DNA of 64,000 bases. Origin: Sparassis latifolia (taxonomy: Eukaryota; Basidiomycota; Agaricomycetes; Polyporales; Sparassidaceae). The translations under genes and the position numbers were made by a program. The notes under the pieces are model-generated. The model was not told where the DNA came from, did not search any database, and saw only the letters and a list, made by a program, of their open reading frames with translations. Shown here piece after piece: positions 23,575 through 34,821 of the stretch. Position 1 is the stretch's first letter. The number at the start of each line of letters is the position of its first letter. Where the stretch lies: positions 310,001-374,000 of the forward strand of contig CM031555.1 in assembly GCA_018466975.1 (NCBI GenBank). The letters run 5' to 3'.

Positions 23575-26500
23575 TCACGGCGATGAAGGAAGGGCTTGCA
23601 AGAGCCTCTTCTTCGTAGGCACGGGCGAAGCAAAACTATGAGGAGAGGAGGTGATCACTACCTCTGCACGGTTAACAACCTTGCGGACAGGCCGTTTCTT
23701 CGGCGTTATAGGCAGTCCGTCGTTCACGCCGACATCCATCTGTGAATAATCAGGCTCATCTTCAGATTCGACCAGAGGGCGTTCAGCCTCCGAGTCTATC
23801 TCCTCGCGCTTCCGCTTGGGTCTCCCGGGGCCCTTCCTCTTGTTCTTCTTGCCCTTTTTGGCCTTCGCCTCTACCTGGGTGCCCTGCTCGACGACGCGGC
23901 ACACTTCTACGACAATACCGGCCTGGAGGAGGACATCGATCCAGACCTAGTTCGCAAGCCGGTCAGATAGAATCATGCAGGGGTACAGCAGGTATGATAG
24001 AGTACCTTCTGGTTCTCCTGGAGAGTGTCCCCCGGGCCTTTCACCTCTGCGAATTTGCACACCTTAAGCTCGGGATTGTAGATAATTAAGTCAGGAACGC
24101 CCGCGCCACGCCCAGCGTAATCCTCACAGAAGAGGCGGCAAATGATGGCGAGACCCTCCCCGCCAAGATACTAAAAACAGCAGCCAAACAATTGATCAGA
24201 TGATGTACTTGAGATTATCAAGATATTCACGCACCGTGGCTATAGCCAGCAGGTCTTCCCTCGTGAAGAGATCCCAACGCACGCCCACACACCACGTCCC
24301 CTTCTCTCCGTGCGCGGCGAAAACTCGCTCCAGTATCTCTGGCGCCTTCCCCTCACGGAGCTCATCCAACCTCAGATCCGCGAGCTCCTTGCGAGAGAAG
24401 TAGAACGTGTCCTCTGCGATGTCGAGTGGGGCAGACTGGAATGGTGTCTCGAAGGCACCGGGGACAGAGGCGAAGATGATGTCCCAGAACAAAAGACCGA
24501 AAAGTGTCGTGACGATGCGTCCTTCGCAGTGAAACCTGGAAAAGTAACACATTCACAACACTATCAGTGCGGAGAAGAGAAGAGGAAGGCTCACCCCTTG
24601 TAGCCGAGTGCCTCGTAGTGTTGCAAAGCAAGCATTTCGACAGTGACCTCTTCATTCTCCCGACCGATCCATACCGACTTCCCAGTAGCCTTCTCGCTAA
24701 CCTGCCCATACTCTGAACTAACGGTTCACAACGCAAGCGTTTGAGTACTCACCTCGACCTGAGGCTTCTGCACAGACGGTCCGACCAGCTGGGACCAGCG
24801 AGACAGCGCCGCCTGAGTGAAGACACCGCCTTCGTTGGGTACTTTAGGCCTGCCCGCCCGGTCGATCACCATGCTCGTTCCTCGATGAAGTACTCGCACG
24901 CCCTCAACGTACACCTCGGCCGCTTTTTCTAGCTTACCCTCACATACATGTCGGTCTTCTGGCGGGATCTTGAGACGGTTCTCGAGCTTGGTGAGCCGGC
25001 GCTCGAGCATGGGACGGAAGACTGCAGTGTCATACTTAGCGCCACAATACTTCCTTGCGAATTACTCCACTCACCGATGTGTGTGTCCTCATCAAGCAGT
25101 GCTTCCGTGACGGCTTGCATGGCACGCTCGTGCGTACCCTCATCCCGTGGACAGTAGGTCATGAGAATAAGCGCTCGTCGGTCGTACCACCGTCCCCGAC
25201 GCCCTCGACGCCACCGCCGCTGGGTAAGCAGCTCCTCGAGGACGTCGAGCTCGCGCTGATGCTCCTTAAGCACTCCCAGCGCATACGAGCCCTTGCACAC
25301 CACGCGAGTCAGGATATGCCCTGGTTCGTGCATCAGATACACGACCCACAGATAAAGACAAAGAGCCATGACCCACCGCAGTCGAACCGCTCCAGTCCCC
25401 TCTCCCGCCCGTCCTCCTCACCCTTAACGTTCACCATCGCCTGCCATCGCGGAAACACCTCCTCGAAAATCGCCTTGACCGCCCGCGCGTTCCGCACGCG
25501 TGGACTCTCCGATGGGGCGTATCCGTTGAGCGTATCAGCATCTACATTGCCCTCGTGCTTGAGGTTGACAATCGCGAAACCTCCCCTCTCCTGCTTGACC
25601 TGCACTGCATGCACCTTACTGGCAACGGAGAGTTCGCGCAGGGCAGCGGAAGCCGCGGAGCCCTCCAGGAGCGCGTCCACCTGCGCCTCAAGCGCGAGCG
25701 CATCTTCATAGGCCAGTAGTGCCTCGCGCGACGGCCAAACATTTGGCGTGCGTCTTGTGTTGATATGGTACGTAAGAGCGCTTGTGTGCGCGGGACAGGA
25801 TCGAGGGCGTCAGGATGAGTAGGCGTGTGTTGGGTGCTGCAAGCGACGTGAGCCCCCGGTAGTAAATCGATACTGGCAGACTAACCTCCGGAAGTATACT
25901 AAGTTGATTCGGCGGAAAAGATTCACTACATCTTCGTTGATGCGAACGCATTTCACTAGATCGTGCGTAAGTAGGCGTGCAGGATGCATCATGGAACCAG
26001 CTTACCGAGCATGTTCATGACCATCTCGCGTAGACGGTCTGCCTGAGTGTTCGGTCGGCCCGTCCGATAGGTGAACGTCAGTTGCGTCTGCTTCATGGGC
26101 TTGCCGTTTTGCTTCGCCTTACCCTTCGATTTAGATGAGGAAACGATGGGCAAGTCCAGCGTGGCTTGAGTGGAAGAAGAAGACAGGACCGCGTTTATGA
26201 GCGGGTCGCGCTAGCACAGCCTGAGCGTGAGCAGAGCTGAGGAATAAGTCCAGAACTCACCTTCGTCGCGGGCTTGACCTTCATCTGCTTCGCGATGGCC
26301 TTGAGTTCGTCGGTCGAGAGGCAGTCCAGCAGCTCGCGTAACGAAGCGTGCGCCTCGTCTTCTGCAAATATCGAGTAATCTGGCGGGCCATTGACTGCAG
26401 GCGGCTCAGGCAGCCTTGATGGACCCGCGACGGGCTTCTGGCCCTGCTCATCGAACGTGAGGTCAATGAATTCCCGTTCTTCCACCTTAACCTGTTCCTC

Positions 26501-26959
26501 GAGGATCGTGGCAGAGCTCCTGAATAGCAGGAAGAATGCCGTCCCCAAGCTCCTCGCGGTAGTTGAGCGCGCTGAGTCTGTGCCACTTGTCGGTCTTGCG
26601 GAGACAGAGTCGAATGAGCAGATATCGCGCGTTGTCTGAAGTGGACGACGTGAGGTAATGGAATATCTAAGAGCGCGGTGTACGCACAGGACAAACAGTC
26701 GTATTGCTTGATGCAGCCAAGCTCGCTATGGGAGAAGAGGTGCGCCTCGGACACCAGGACCTCCTTGAGCATGTCTGCTCTACTATGAGTTGCTGTCGTG
26801 GAAAGACTTCGTTGAAGACCTACCTTCGAATAAATTCACATACATGGATTCGCGTTTTGCCCCGACCTCGCCATCGTCCACAGCTGACGATGCTGGCGAT
26901 TCCTCGCTCCAAAAAACCAATCTGTCTGCAGCATTCGCTATAGGGGACCCGGGTGCCAT
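23575..26959 (-). CDS. FAN1: FAN1-like structure-specific nuclease (VRR-NUC domain)
   Basis: Nuclease of the Fanconi-associated FAN1 family that incises branched DNA during interstrand crosslink repair. The start at 26959 gives MAPGSPIANAADRLVFWSEE, followed by MYVNLFEG and the FAN1 N-terminal helical block (HLFSHSELGCIKQYDCL then YLLIRLCLRKTDKWHRL). A TPR-like middle region (25000-25740) follows, then GTWCVGVRWDLF and the VRR-NUC core: GLAIICRLFCEDYAGRGAG, VPDLIIYN and KFAEVKGPGD, giving the PD...ExK catalytic residues. The last exon has a Lys/Arg-rich extension (KAKKGKKNKRKGPGRPKRKR), a probable nuclear signal, beyond the usual family end. About ten short introns split the gene. It runs tail to tail with NEDD1, 224 nt apart. 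No UBZ finger is seen, as usual for fungal FAN1. Confidence 0.92.
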
Positions 26960-27424
26960 GTCGTAGATGTAGCAGTTAGAAATCAGTACGCGTCGGACGA
27001 TCCAGGGACGTATATTGAACTTCGGCTATAAAACGGCGTTAGCCCTGCAGCGCTTTGACTAAAATCGAGGGACTCTTTGGTTGCAATTCACTGCAAATAC
27101 AGACCTGAGGAGGTGATAGGCCGATGAGTCGAGGACGACACCGACAAGCAGCGGAGAGAGCGCCTGAGCTCCTTCCCTCGTGATCGATACAATATCGACG
27201 TGCGTGACCGTGTAGCACCGCTGCTGCATGCGAATTCGAACCGAATCTATACGTCTAGTATACCACATTCATAGATGATCATCTATACTATCGTGCTACA
27301 TAAAACCCGAGGATAGGAGAGCCTCATCTACCCATGGCAATTAATTCTAAGATGAACCAATAGATACGACACACCTCGGAGCACTGAGATATCTCAGTTG
27401 CAACAAACGTGTCACCTTCCACCT
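26960..27424. other. Intergenic between FAN1 start and F-box 3' end
   Basis: No supported gene. Holds the FAN1 promoter side on the left and the 3' flank of the F-box gene on the right, including an AT-rich stretch at 27250-27360. Confidence 0.4.
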
Positions 27425-28678
27425 TCAGATGCAGGAGACGCACAGCGACCCCTTGCTCTGGAAACCCACCAATCGGCTGGTGACAAGCTCACGCACCTCC
27501 TCCCGGATACCGCCCCAAATATCCTCGCAGCTCACCCGAAACACCACCATAAGCCCCGCAAACTCCTCCTTCGACAGCTCGCGGTCAATGCGCTCCCAGT
27601 CGAGTCCAAGCAGGTCGCGAACGGCAGTGATAGCGAGCTCGAACGTAACCTCTTGCAGCCGCCGCGAGCGTAGCTGACCGAGCATACCCGTCACCCACGG
27701 GAACAACCGCCGCGAGACGAACGAGTGCGATTGCGCCGCATTCAGCCCGCCAAAGTGCAGCGACCGCAGGCAGGTGTTCGCCGCGAGACTCAGGTGGTCT
27801 TCCAGCACGGCTGCACACGTCAAAGCGATCGGTGAATAATGAAATATCAATGGACGAGGAAGACACTCACCTTCCTCGGGAACGCCCGCAGGGAACTCGA
27901 CTTGCAGCTCTTCTAGCGCAGCGCCGCTCGCGTACAACAAGTCACCGACGGCCTTGGTGTTCTCGATCTCGCGCCAACAGAGTTGGATCGTGCGCAGGCG
28001 CTGCTCCGATGGGTGCCGTAGTAGCCACTCCGTCACCAGCGTCGGCGACGAGCGCGCGTCCAGGAACAGATATGTCAGCGGGATATTTCCCCGCACGGCA
28101 TCCACCGCTAGTGACCGGGCAGTACTATCTTCCCTCGGGACATCCACGGAATCCTGTGCCCATGACACGGCATGAAAGTATAGCTCCTCGAGAGCAGGGA
28201 ATGCCGAAAGAAATTCAAGAACGTCGTACGCGGTCGCGAATCGGACCTCGAACAGGAATAGTGACCGCACGGACTTTGAAAGCCGAAGGATGGTACTCTG
28301 CGTCTCAGGGTGCAACGCATCCCACCGGATGCGCGAGAGGCCGAGCGTTGTGACGCGCGTGAGCTGCGCGAGCAATGGCGCGGCGGTGTCCACCCACCCG
28401 TCGTCCTCCCATGCGTGCCCGTCCGCATCGACGCCCCCATACTCTGCGCTGAGCGAGAGTCGCCGCACGCATCGCGTGATGCTGGGCGACGCGGCGACGA
28501 GGGCTTCCAGCCGCTCGCAGTCCGCTGAGTCGCGCAGACGTACGGTGTGGAAGAGGTGCAGGCGACTGCTTGGTATCCAACTGCGGCAAGTGAGGCTACA
28601 CGCCTTAAGCGACGGCGGGTCGTCCCACAGATGGTCGATTGTCTCGTCGAACAGCTCGGGTGGCAGGACTGCCGTCAT
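27425..28678 (-). CDS. F-box protein with LRR-like C-terminal region
   Basis: Probable SCF adaptor. The F-box at residues 5-48 (LPPELFDETIDHLWDD, CSLTCRSWIPSSRLHLFHTV) closely resembles that of the gene at 10484-11740, and the LRR-like remainder has segments such as LTRVTTLGLSRIRW, SVRSLFLFEVRF and FPALEELYFHAV. One 60-nt intron (27811-27870, gtgagt...cag) interrupts the gene. Its length is a multiple of three and it contains no stop, so an unspliced reading is also open; the splice joins PEE to AVLEDHLS. Exons are 27871-28678 and 27425-27810. The substrate is unknown. Confidence 0.85.
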   Translation of the reverse strand: MTAVLPPELFDETIDHLWDDPPSLKACSLTCRSWIPSSRLHLFHTVRLRDSADCERLEALVAASPSITRCVRRLSLSAEYGGVDADGHAWEDDGWVDTAAPLLAQLTRVTTLGLSRIRWDALHPETQSTILRLSKSVRSLFLFEVRFATAYDVLEFLSAFPALEELYFHAVSWAQDSVDVPREDSTARSLAVDAVRGNIPLTYLFLDARSSPTLVTEWLLRHPSEQRLRTIQLCWREIENTKAVGDLLYASGAALEELQVEFPAGVPEEGECLPRPLIFHYSPIALTCAAVLEDHLSLAANTCLRSLHFGGLNAAQSHSFVSRRLFPWVTGMLGQLRSRRLQEVTFELAITAVRDLLGLDWERIDRELSKEEFAGLMVVFRVSCEDIWGGIREEVRELVTSRLVGFQSKGSLCVSCI

Positions 28679-28930
28679 CGCAAGGAGTGACCTCTGTGGG
28701 GAAGGTACATGTTAGTCTTCTGCGCGAAGGAGCTGCTGATGTACGCACCAAGGGTAGCACAGATCTAATGTTCGCGGTCTCGATACAAGTTGTGAACTGC
28801 TTCGCAGCTTATCAATGATATATGGCAGAGGTCTAGCGCCCAGCGCCCGCCGGCATGACCGTCAGTTTCTTCAGTCTGACTCGAGCAAAAAAACTGACAC
28901 GGTCCGGTCGTGGCGGAGCCCGACACTCGT

Positions 28931-29340
28931 TTAACCCGCCATGTCCGAGCTCCTGGTCAGCGTCCATAGTGCAAAGCGGGCCTGGCCGAGGGTGAAAACA
29001 GCGACGGCGAGCAACGGAGCAACGACGGAGGCAAACTTGGCCTGTGACAAGAGACATGGGGAGATATGAACGAACTAAAGACAGACATGCGAATGCGAGC
29101 TAGACGAACAACAACCTGAACAAACAGAATCGCGAGCACGTCGCCCGAGACGACGAGGTCGAGCAAGACGATGATGACGACGGCGATTATATTATTCGGC
29201 ACGGCAACGAGGACGGCAAAACCCGGATTGGCATCCCTGAAACGGAAACACTCCCACGACCACCTCAGAGCGTCTGGATCAACGTCTAATTCGCCGCGTC
29301 TGCCTTTTCCTTGAGTTGGAGCTCTCAGGTCGACGACACT
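28931..29340 (-). CDS. Small two-helix membrane protein, start not located
   Basis: I do not recognise this protein. One segment reads DPDALRWSWECFRFRDANPG, then a strongly hydrophobic helix (IIAVVIIVLLDLVVSGDVLA), ends at 29116 with CAG and a gttgtt donor, and resumes at 29041 with AKFASVVAPLLAVAVFTLGQ, stopping at 28931. Both junctions are phase 0 and the join gives two adjacent membrane helices with a short polar tail. The frame stays open back to about 29350 but contains no ATG, so either a further 5' exon exists or the exon begins at the CAG before 29236. It would be head to head with PAM17 (ATG at 29341), possibly overlapping it. Two co-linear hydrophobic exons argue for a real gene; conservation is untested. 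Confidence 0.4.
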
Positions 29341-30360
29341 ATGGCCGTATCAAACGCTGCTCTAGTATCCTCTCTCCGGTCGCTTTCGCTGCCCAACTCG
29401 AGATGTACTCTCGGCCCTAGTAGAGCCCTTAACGTTCCTGCACGACCGCGGACGCAGGCGTTCGTGCCCTCGCGCGCCAAGTCCACCAAAGCAAAGACGG
29501 ACCCTGCTGCCAGCAGCGCAGCCAGTAGTGATACTGCAATGGCCAGCAATGGGCCTGCGAGCGGTGCACCGGGAAGAAGTACATCGACGAAGAAGAGTCC
29601 TGTGACCTCGGAGCAGCAGGAGACGTTGCCTTGGGCAGAGTACCTTGCGATCCGGAAGAAGAAGCGGAGATGGGAGACGGTGCGCATATTGATGGAAATT
29701 GTCGATCTTGTGTATGCTGTGTTCTGAACAACGTGCAGGCGATGACAATCCCTCTTACGATTGCTGGCTTCGCCGGTGGGGTTGCGTACTTTGGCAACCT
29801 GGATGTGGATCCCACCAAGCCAATTTTTGTACGTGCGCAAGCGCGCCCTTTGAATAGCACGATTTTTATGATCCTTTTCTTGTAGAATGTTGACCCCATG
29901 TTCGTGTATGGCTTTGCGACTCTGGGGTGCGGAGGTATGCTCTTCCTGCTATTCCGTGCGTAGGCGAATAATCACGATTCCCTTGTTTTTGCGGCGAAGG
30001 TTTGGGATACCTGTTCGGCCCCATTGTCGGCTCGACGTTCTGGAGGATCACGCACCGCCGGACGATGAGACTTATCGAGGAACGCGACAAGCAGTTCCAC
30101 CATCACATCGTCAAAAACAGGGTTGATCCCGCCGCGCAGAGTGCCACGAATCCGGTACCGGACTACTACGGTACGTGCATGTCTTACACGGCTTGGTGAT
30201 AATGCTTGACTTCGACTGGCAGGGGAACGTATTGGCTCCTTGCACGATTACAGACAGGTATTTTTTTCTGCTAGCGTCTATCTGTGCAAGCTGACCTGTT
30301 TTGTAGTGGTTGAGGGATCAGTCGAAGTTCCGGCGGAAGGCGTTCCTCCCGGAAGATTAG
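29341..30360 (+). CDS. PAM17: Presequence translocase-associated motor subunit Pam17
   Basis: Mitochondrial inner-membrane protein of the TIM23 import motor. The ATG at 29341 opens a Ser/Ala/Arg-rich targeting region. The mature part follows the Pam17 pattern closely: LPWAEYLAIRKKKRRWE, a first membrane segment IPLTIAGFAGGVAYFGNL, DPTKPIF, a second membrane segment MFVYGFATLGCGGLGYLFGP, then KNRVDPAAQSATNPVPDYYG and IGSLHDYRQWLRDQ. Exons: 29341-29679, 29739-29828, 29886-29934, 30000-30170, 30223-30257, 30307-30360; all joins keep frame and the 35-nt exon 5 is unusually short. Residue order and length match the family, so the assignment is secure. Confidence 0.95.
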
Positions 30361-30471
30361 TTGGCGACTGTACGGACGGGCGTTAGATGTATCTAAAAGT
30401 AATTGCGTACGTGAATGGTACTAACGTCGAACAGTCGAGAATATTGTATGCACAGAGCATCTTGGACGACA

Positions 30472-30496
30472 AAGTTGTAACGGGCCATTACAACTT
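30472..30496. repeat. Perfect 9-bp inverted repeat between PAM17 and DUF3429 copy B
   Basis: AAGTTGTAA (30472-30480) and TTACAACTT (30488-30496) flank a 7-nt loop. It lies about 110 nt after the PAM17 stop and 240 nt before the next ATG. It may form an RNA hairpin in the PAM17 3' region or be a dimer-binding DNA site. Confidence 0.5.
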
Positions 30497-30566
30497 CGTT
30501 ACCCGCGACTTGTGACACACTTGTAAAAAGTTGTATTCAAGGTTTACAGCCACTAGCGCGGGCGAG

Positions 30567-30583
30567 TGACGTCGATGACGTCA
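30567..30583. promoter_or_regulatory. Tandem TGACGTC(A) sites upstream of DUF3429 copy B
   Basis: TGACGTC at 30567-30573 and the full palindrome TGACGTCA at 30576-30583 lie about 155-170 nt before the ATG at 30737. TGACGTCA is the classic site of ATF/CREB-type bZIP factors. The presence of two adjacent copies supports a functional upstream element; binding is inferred. Confidence 0.45.
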
Positions 30584-30736
30584 GTGTCTATGGTCGCATG
30601 GAAGAGGTGCAGGAAATAAGAGGCCTGCCCGAAGTCCAGCTGACGCCTCATTCTCTCCTTCTTACCACGACTTACTGCAGACTGTTACAGGAAACATATT
30701 CGTATTCCGAAAAAACATATCCAGTTCCGAGAAAAC

Positions 30737-32018
30737 ATGTTTTCGACATACACCCTCCGTCGCGTGCCCCTTCTCCTTCGACGTCTCCCCTCCTCGACGA
30801 CCCCACGCTCTCTTTCAACTTTCTCCAGATCTGCGTTCATCAAGCCACCCTACGTTCCCGGTGTGGTGTCGTCGTCCGTTCTACGCAGCCAGATCTTTGC
30901 CCGCGGCGCCGCGAGCACCGTTTCTGGCAGACCTGGCTCTCAGAGCGTCGGGCAGGCCGCTACGAACATCAAGGAGGAGCTCGGCAACTCCACAGCTGAC
31001 CTTGCGAAAGTCATCGCAGGCGGGAATGTATACACCGACGCGGTCCAGGCTCGGGAGCACACCTTCGTAGCTTTATCCCCTGAATCATGCGGTCAGGTCA
31101 ATTGACTATCTTCATCATCTAGCTCGGCATTACCAACGCGGTAGCCCACTCTGTGCCCACGCCCTACATCGTTTTCGGCCTCGCCGGGGGACTGCCCTAC
31201 CTCGGTACCGCGGTCACGACGGCCTACCTCGCGCGCGAAGCGGGCTCGCAACGGCGGGCATCACCACGTACATCGACCCGGGCGTCGCGATCACCGTGCT
31301 CGACCAGGCACTGCACCTGCAGGTGACATACGGCGCGGTGATGCTCTCCTTCCTCGGCGCGCTTCACTGGGGTTTCGAGTTTGCCGGCTACGGCGGGAAC
31401 AAGGGCTACACACGCCTCCTGCTCGGCGCTGCCCCCGTCGTCTTCGGCTGGTCCACCCTCGCCCTCCAGCCCCTCGAGGCGCTGATTGCGCAGTGGGTCG
31501 GCTTCACGGGCCTTTGGTGGGCGGACCTCCGCGCGACGAACGCGGGATGGAGTGCGTTTACTCTCGCGTGTTGAGGATGTTGTGCTGATGATTGATTCTC
31601 CAGCGCCCCAGTGGTACTCGCAATATCGCTTCTACTTGTCTATCCTCGTCGGGACGTGCATCATCGGCACGCTGGCTACCACGAGCTACTGGGGCCCTGT
31701 CGGAGGTCACGGGCTTGTTAGCCACGATCTGGACATGGTGTGTGCGGTACATTATCTGCTTGGAGACGTAACTGAGGGCTGCATTAGATCCGCGCCGAAC
31801 GCAAGCAGAAGCAGCCTGAGCAGGAAGGGCTTGTTGGCGGAGAAGTTGAGACCGTCGCGGGCGGCGACGATGCTGACACGTATGTCGTAATCAAGCACAA
31901 GCACCATGAGGGCGAGCAGGGCAGAGAGCAGGAACAACAGCAGCAACAGCAGCCTGCGAGCGTTCCTTCGACGCCATCGGTCAAAGCGAAGGATCAAACG
32001 GGGAGAACGCAGCCTTGA
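30737..32018 (+). CDS. DUF3429 mitochondrial-type membrane protein, copy B (frame break in exon 2)
   Basis: Paralogue of the gene at 14369-15706, with the same order of blocks: FARGAASTVSGRPGSQSVGQ, ELGNSTADLAKVIAGG, FGLAGGLPYLG, DPGVAITVLDQAL, GALHWGFEFAGYGG, LLLGAAPVVFGWSTLAL and FYLSILVGTCIIG. Exons: 30737-31066, 31123-31551, 31604-31737, 31788-32018. Two introns present in copy A are absent here. The frame needs one extra base at about 31245-31246 (GGCTCGCA read as GGC-CTC-GCA) to pass from REAG to TAGITTYIDPG. The tail is longer than in copy A and ends in a Glu/Gln-rich segment followed by SVPSTPSVKAKD. The last 38 nt overlap the 3' end of the convergent DRN1-like gene. Function is unknown; a basic N-terminus suggests mitochondria. 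Confidence 0.78.
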
Positions 32019-34662
32019 AGGCTTTCACATCTGCCTTGTCCTCATCCTCGGTCTGCACACAGGCCTTCCAATCGAAACGGTCAAGCATGTTGAGCAGATT
32101 CACCAACACTTGCCTGCGAGAGAGCACTACGGTCAATACCGAGCCTGTACGAGAACAGCACCGAACATATGCGCCGTACCTGCCAAACTGTATGCTAAAC
32201 GGTACGGTGTCGCGCAGGAGGTGTACCATCTTCCGCCCGTCGGGGAGGTCGACGCGGAAGTAACTGCCCCGGCCACCGCTGCACGCGTCGAGCGCGCCCT
32301 CTGCGTCCGCCTCGAAGTCGATGCCGTGCGCGCGGCCCTCGGAGACGAACGCTTCCTCAACGCGGTCCCTGAGCTTGTCCGGTACTGGCACAACCTGGAC
32401 GTGCGCGTGCCCGCCCTTGGCGCTGAGCCGCCCAACCTCGAAGGAGACGGACGCCGCACCGTGCTTCGCGTACATCGCGCGCAGGGCGGACTTGTACCTA
32501 TGTATCCCAGTTCAGACGATTCATTCGTTTGAGAGAATATTGCACACTTACCTCTCCGTCTCGTCGACTATTGGCCCGGAGATATCTGACGGTATTGAAC
32601 TGTAGGTAGGGTAGTGCGTGATAGGCACGATCAGGACGTGTCCCCCGCCGGGAACAGATGGCGCGTTTCCGTGATCTGCCGCGGTGTGCGTTGGAACAAT
32701 CTGGCCTTTTGGCAGCGTTACATAGCATTCCGAGCCGATAGAGACGATCAAATGTTTTCTGCAGAGTCTGTTAATGCGCGTTTCGGGAAGATGAAGACAA
32801 GAACCCACGCAAGGTTCGGATTCGACAAACAGAACCAACATTCATCCGCTAAAAATGGAGATGTCAAAGTTTTGTGGGTGGAATCACAGAGACAGACGTA
32901 CGTCCGATCTCTTTCGGAGGCCCACGGGGGCCTCGCGCACCATATTGGCCTGAGCTGCTCTGGTTCGCGATAGGGCAGTCCTGGATGTAGTGCGCCTCGC
33001 TTCCACAGGCCCTGCACACGTAGCCCTCCTTGGGCTTGCGCCCGCCGGTATCGCCGACTGCATTCTTGACAGGACAATCTCGGACGAAATGCCCGGGCTA
33101 GACAATGGGCGATAAATGCAGAACGCAACAGATACAATAAATGGGGAACACACTTCATGGCAGACCTTGCAGATGTAACCCTCTTTTGGTTTTGCCCGAT
33201 CCGGACAGTCGTTGATGAAATGCTGAGATGGATGAGTGAGGACGTGGTCGTCTCGAGAATTTCGTGCACGTACGTCTGGAGATTCGCATATCTTGCATTT
33301 GTACCCAGGAGGTGGCTTCCCTTCCTGCCCGTCTGTAAAGTGTTACTGGTACGACAAAGATTATTCGCCAGAATACTAACCTGTACGTGCGCGTTTTCCT
33401 GGTTGCTGCACGTTCCCCCATCTGAAATTCACGCCTTCGTCCGCATCTTCTTGCAATGGTCGCTTGGGTGGTCGCTGCACAGCCTCAGTTAATGGATTCT
33501 TCGTCGCGTTTGCAGGCCTGGGCAGAGGTGCCGAGTCCAGCGCATTTGGCGCAATCGAGAAGGCGTAAAACCACTAACCTAGTCGTCAGCAAAAATTCGA
33601 GTGGTCTCGCGAACGAAACATACCCGCTGCTTCTTGCCTGCCGTAGCTTCACCACCAAACGCGCCGAGACTGATGAATCGTGTCACGCGGCCACCGTCCT
33701 CGTCCCAAACGAATGGTTCGCGTTCCCAGAATTTGGGCGGTTGACCTCCGCCTGCAGAGAAGTGATACCGTGGCTTTGTGCGACGCATAATTTCGGCGAC
33801 TGGATCAACCCCTATGGAGGAGAGCTCTGGAAATGGGAGTGGAGCGGATGAGTACTGGGTGATGGCTGAGGGCCACGCGTTGCTGATGAAGATGTCAAGG
33901 TGCTGCGAAGAAGTAGAGTTGGACTTGATTGCAGCGAGCGAGGTGTAATTCTGGTCTTGCGGTTGAGAATTTGTTAAAGTATTTGCGAGCAGCTTCTCAA
34001 CGGTGTGCGAAGTAAAATACGGCGACGTAAACCCCTACATCAGAAGCTGAGTGCTGCTGGTTCTGGCGTGATTACGCGACCAAACATACGTGGGGGGACT
34101 CAGCGGCTGCGTATAAATTGGAATCGTATATTCCACCTAGACATCCAATCCGCAAGCCATGCGAGGTTGTCAAGACTCCTGACTTATCTGGCCAAAAACT
34201 GTCACTCCACACAAAATTCACAACGCGACTTCAGTGCTCACGAAGGAGGAAGACGTTCTTCGCCAAGGTACTGCCTGTCTTCGCAAACTTCTCTATGACG
34301 AGCGCAGGGAGCGGGTGCTCGCCTTGCATGATATAACAGTCGACCGGGGCTGTACGTGAACGAACATATTGAGTAAACTTAGACATACTGCAACATGGGC
34401 GGTATACACCTTCCAGCCGCCCGTCCAAAAGCTGCACGATCTCATCGTCCTCTCCCACTGTCCCTCCGTCAAGCAAAGGCCCAAAGAAGTCTCCTACGCA
34501 GAGAACAAGGTCAAACTTGCCGTGTTTCGCGTCAATGGCCTTAATTTTCGCGAAGAGTTCGCGGATTGAACCTGCAGCGGTTCCGATTGTGAGACTAGGT
34601 CGAACATGAGCAGTGAAATCAAAAATAATTATACAGCGTCCGTACATTTTGGCTGACATCAT
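31981..34662 (-). CDS. DRN1: CwfJ-family lariat debranching cofactor (Drn1/CWF19L1-like) with three CCHC knuckles
   Basis: Nuclear protein associated with late spliceosomes and the debranching enzyme Dbr1. The N-terminal region resembles the Dbr1 metallophosphoesterase fold (GTAAGSIRELFAKIKAID, FDLVLCVGDFFGP, CYIMQGEHPLP, GLRIGCLGGIYDS). The middle part (33600-34030) is Pro/Ser-rich and ends near GKKQRW-FYAF. Three CX2CX4HX4C zinc knuckles follow (CKICESPDHFINDC, CKVCHEPGHFVRDC, CRACGSEAHYIQDC), then CwfJ_C_1 (ECWFCLSNPNL, KHLIVSIGSECYVTLPKG, HVLIVPITHYP) and CwfJ_C_2 (GGHAHVQVVPVP). The first exons are 34646-34662, 34410-34594, 34242-34349, 34090-34187 and from 34034; exon 1 is only 17 nt. 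The ATG is at 34662 or 34659. Head to head with the Argonaute (159 nt) and overlapping copy B of DUF3429 by 38 nt at the 3' end. Confidence 0.9.
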
Positions 34663-34821
34663 GTAGCCTGCCCGAGTCTAGTTGCTCAGAGAGGATGTGT
34701 GGTTCGGTAGACGCCGAAATTACAGCAGCCGCGTTGAGTTGGAAGGCACGGTTCACCTCGTACATTCTCAGGCCTTGGCAAACTCCACCGTAGTGCCTAC
34801 GCATTATTGTCCTCTTTCACC
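34663..34821. promoter_or_regulatory. Shared 159-nt divergent promoter of DRN1-like gene and Argonaute
   Basis: The only sequence between the two start codons. It must contain both 5' leaders and any core promoter, so joint regulation is likely. A pyrimidine-rich tract TATTGTCCTCTTTCACC directly precedes the Argonaute ATG. Confidence 0.6.
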
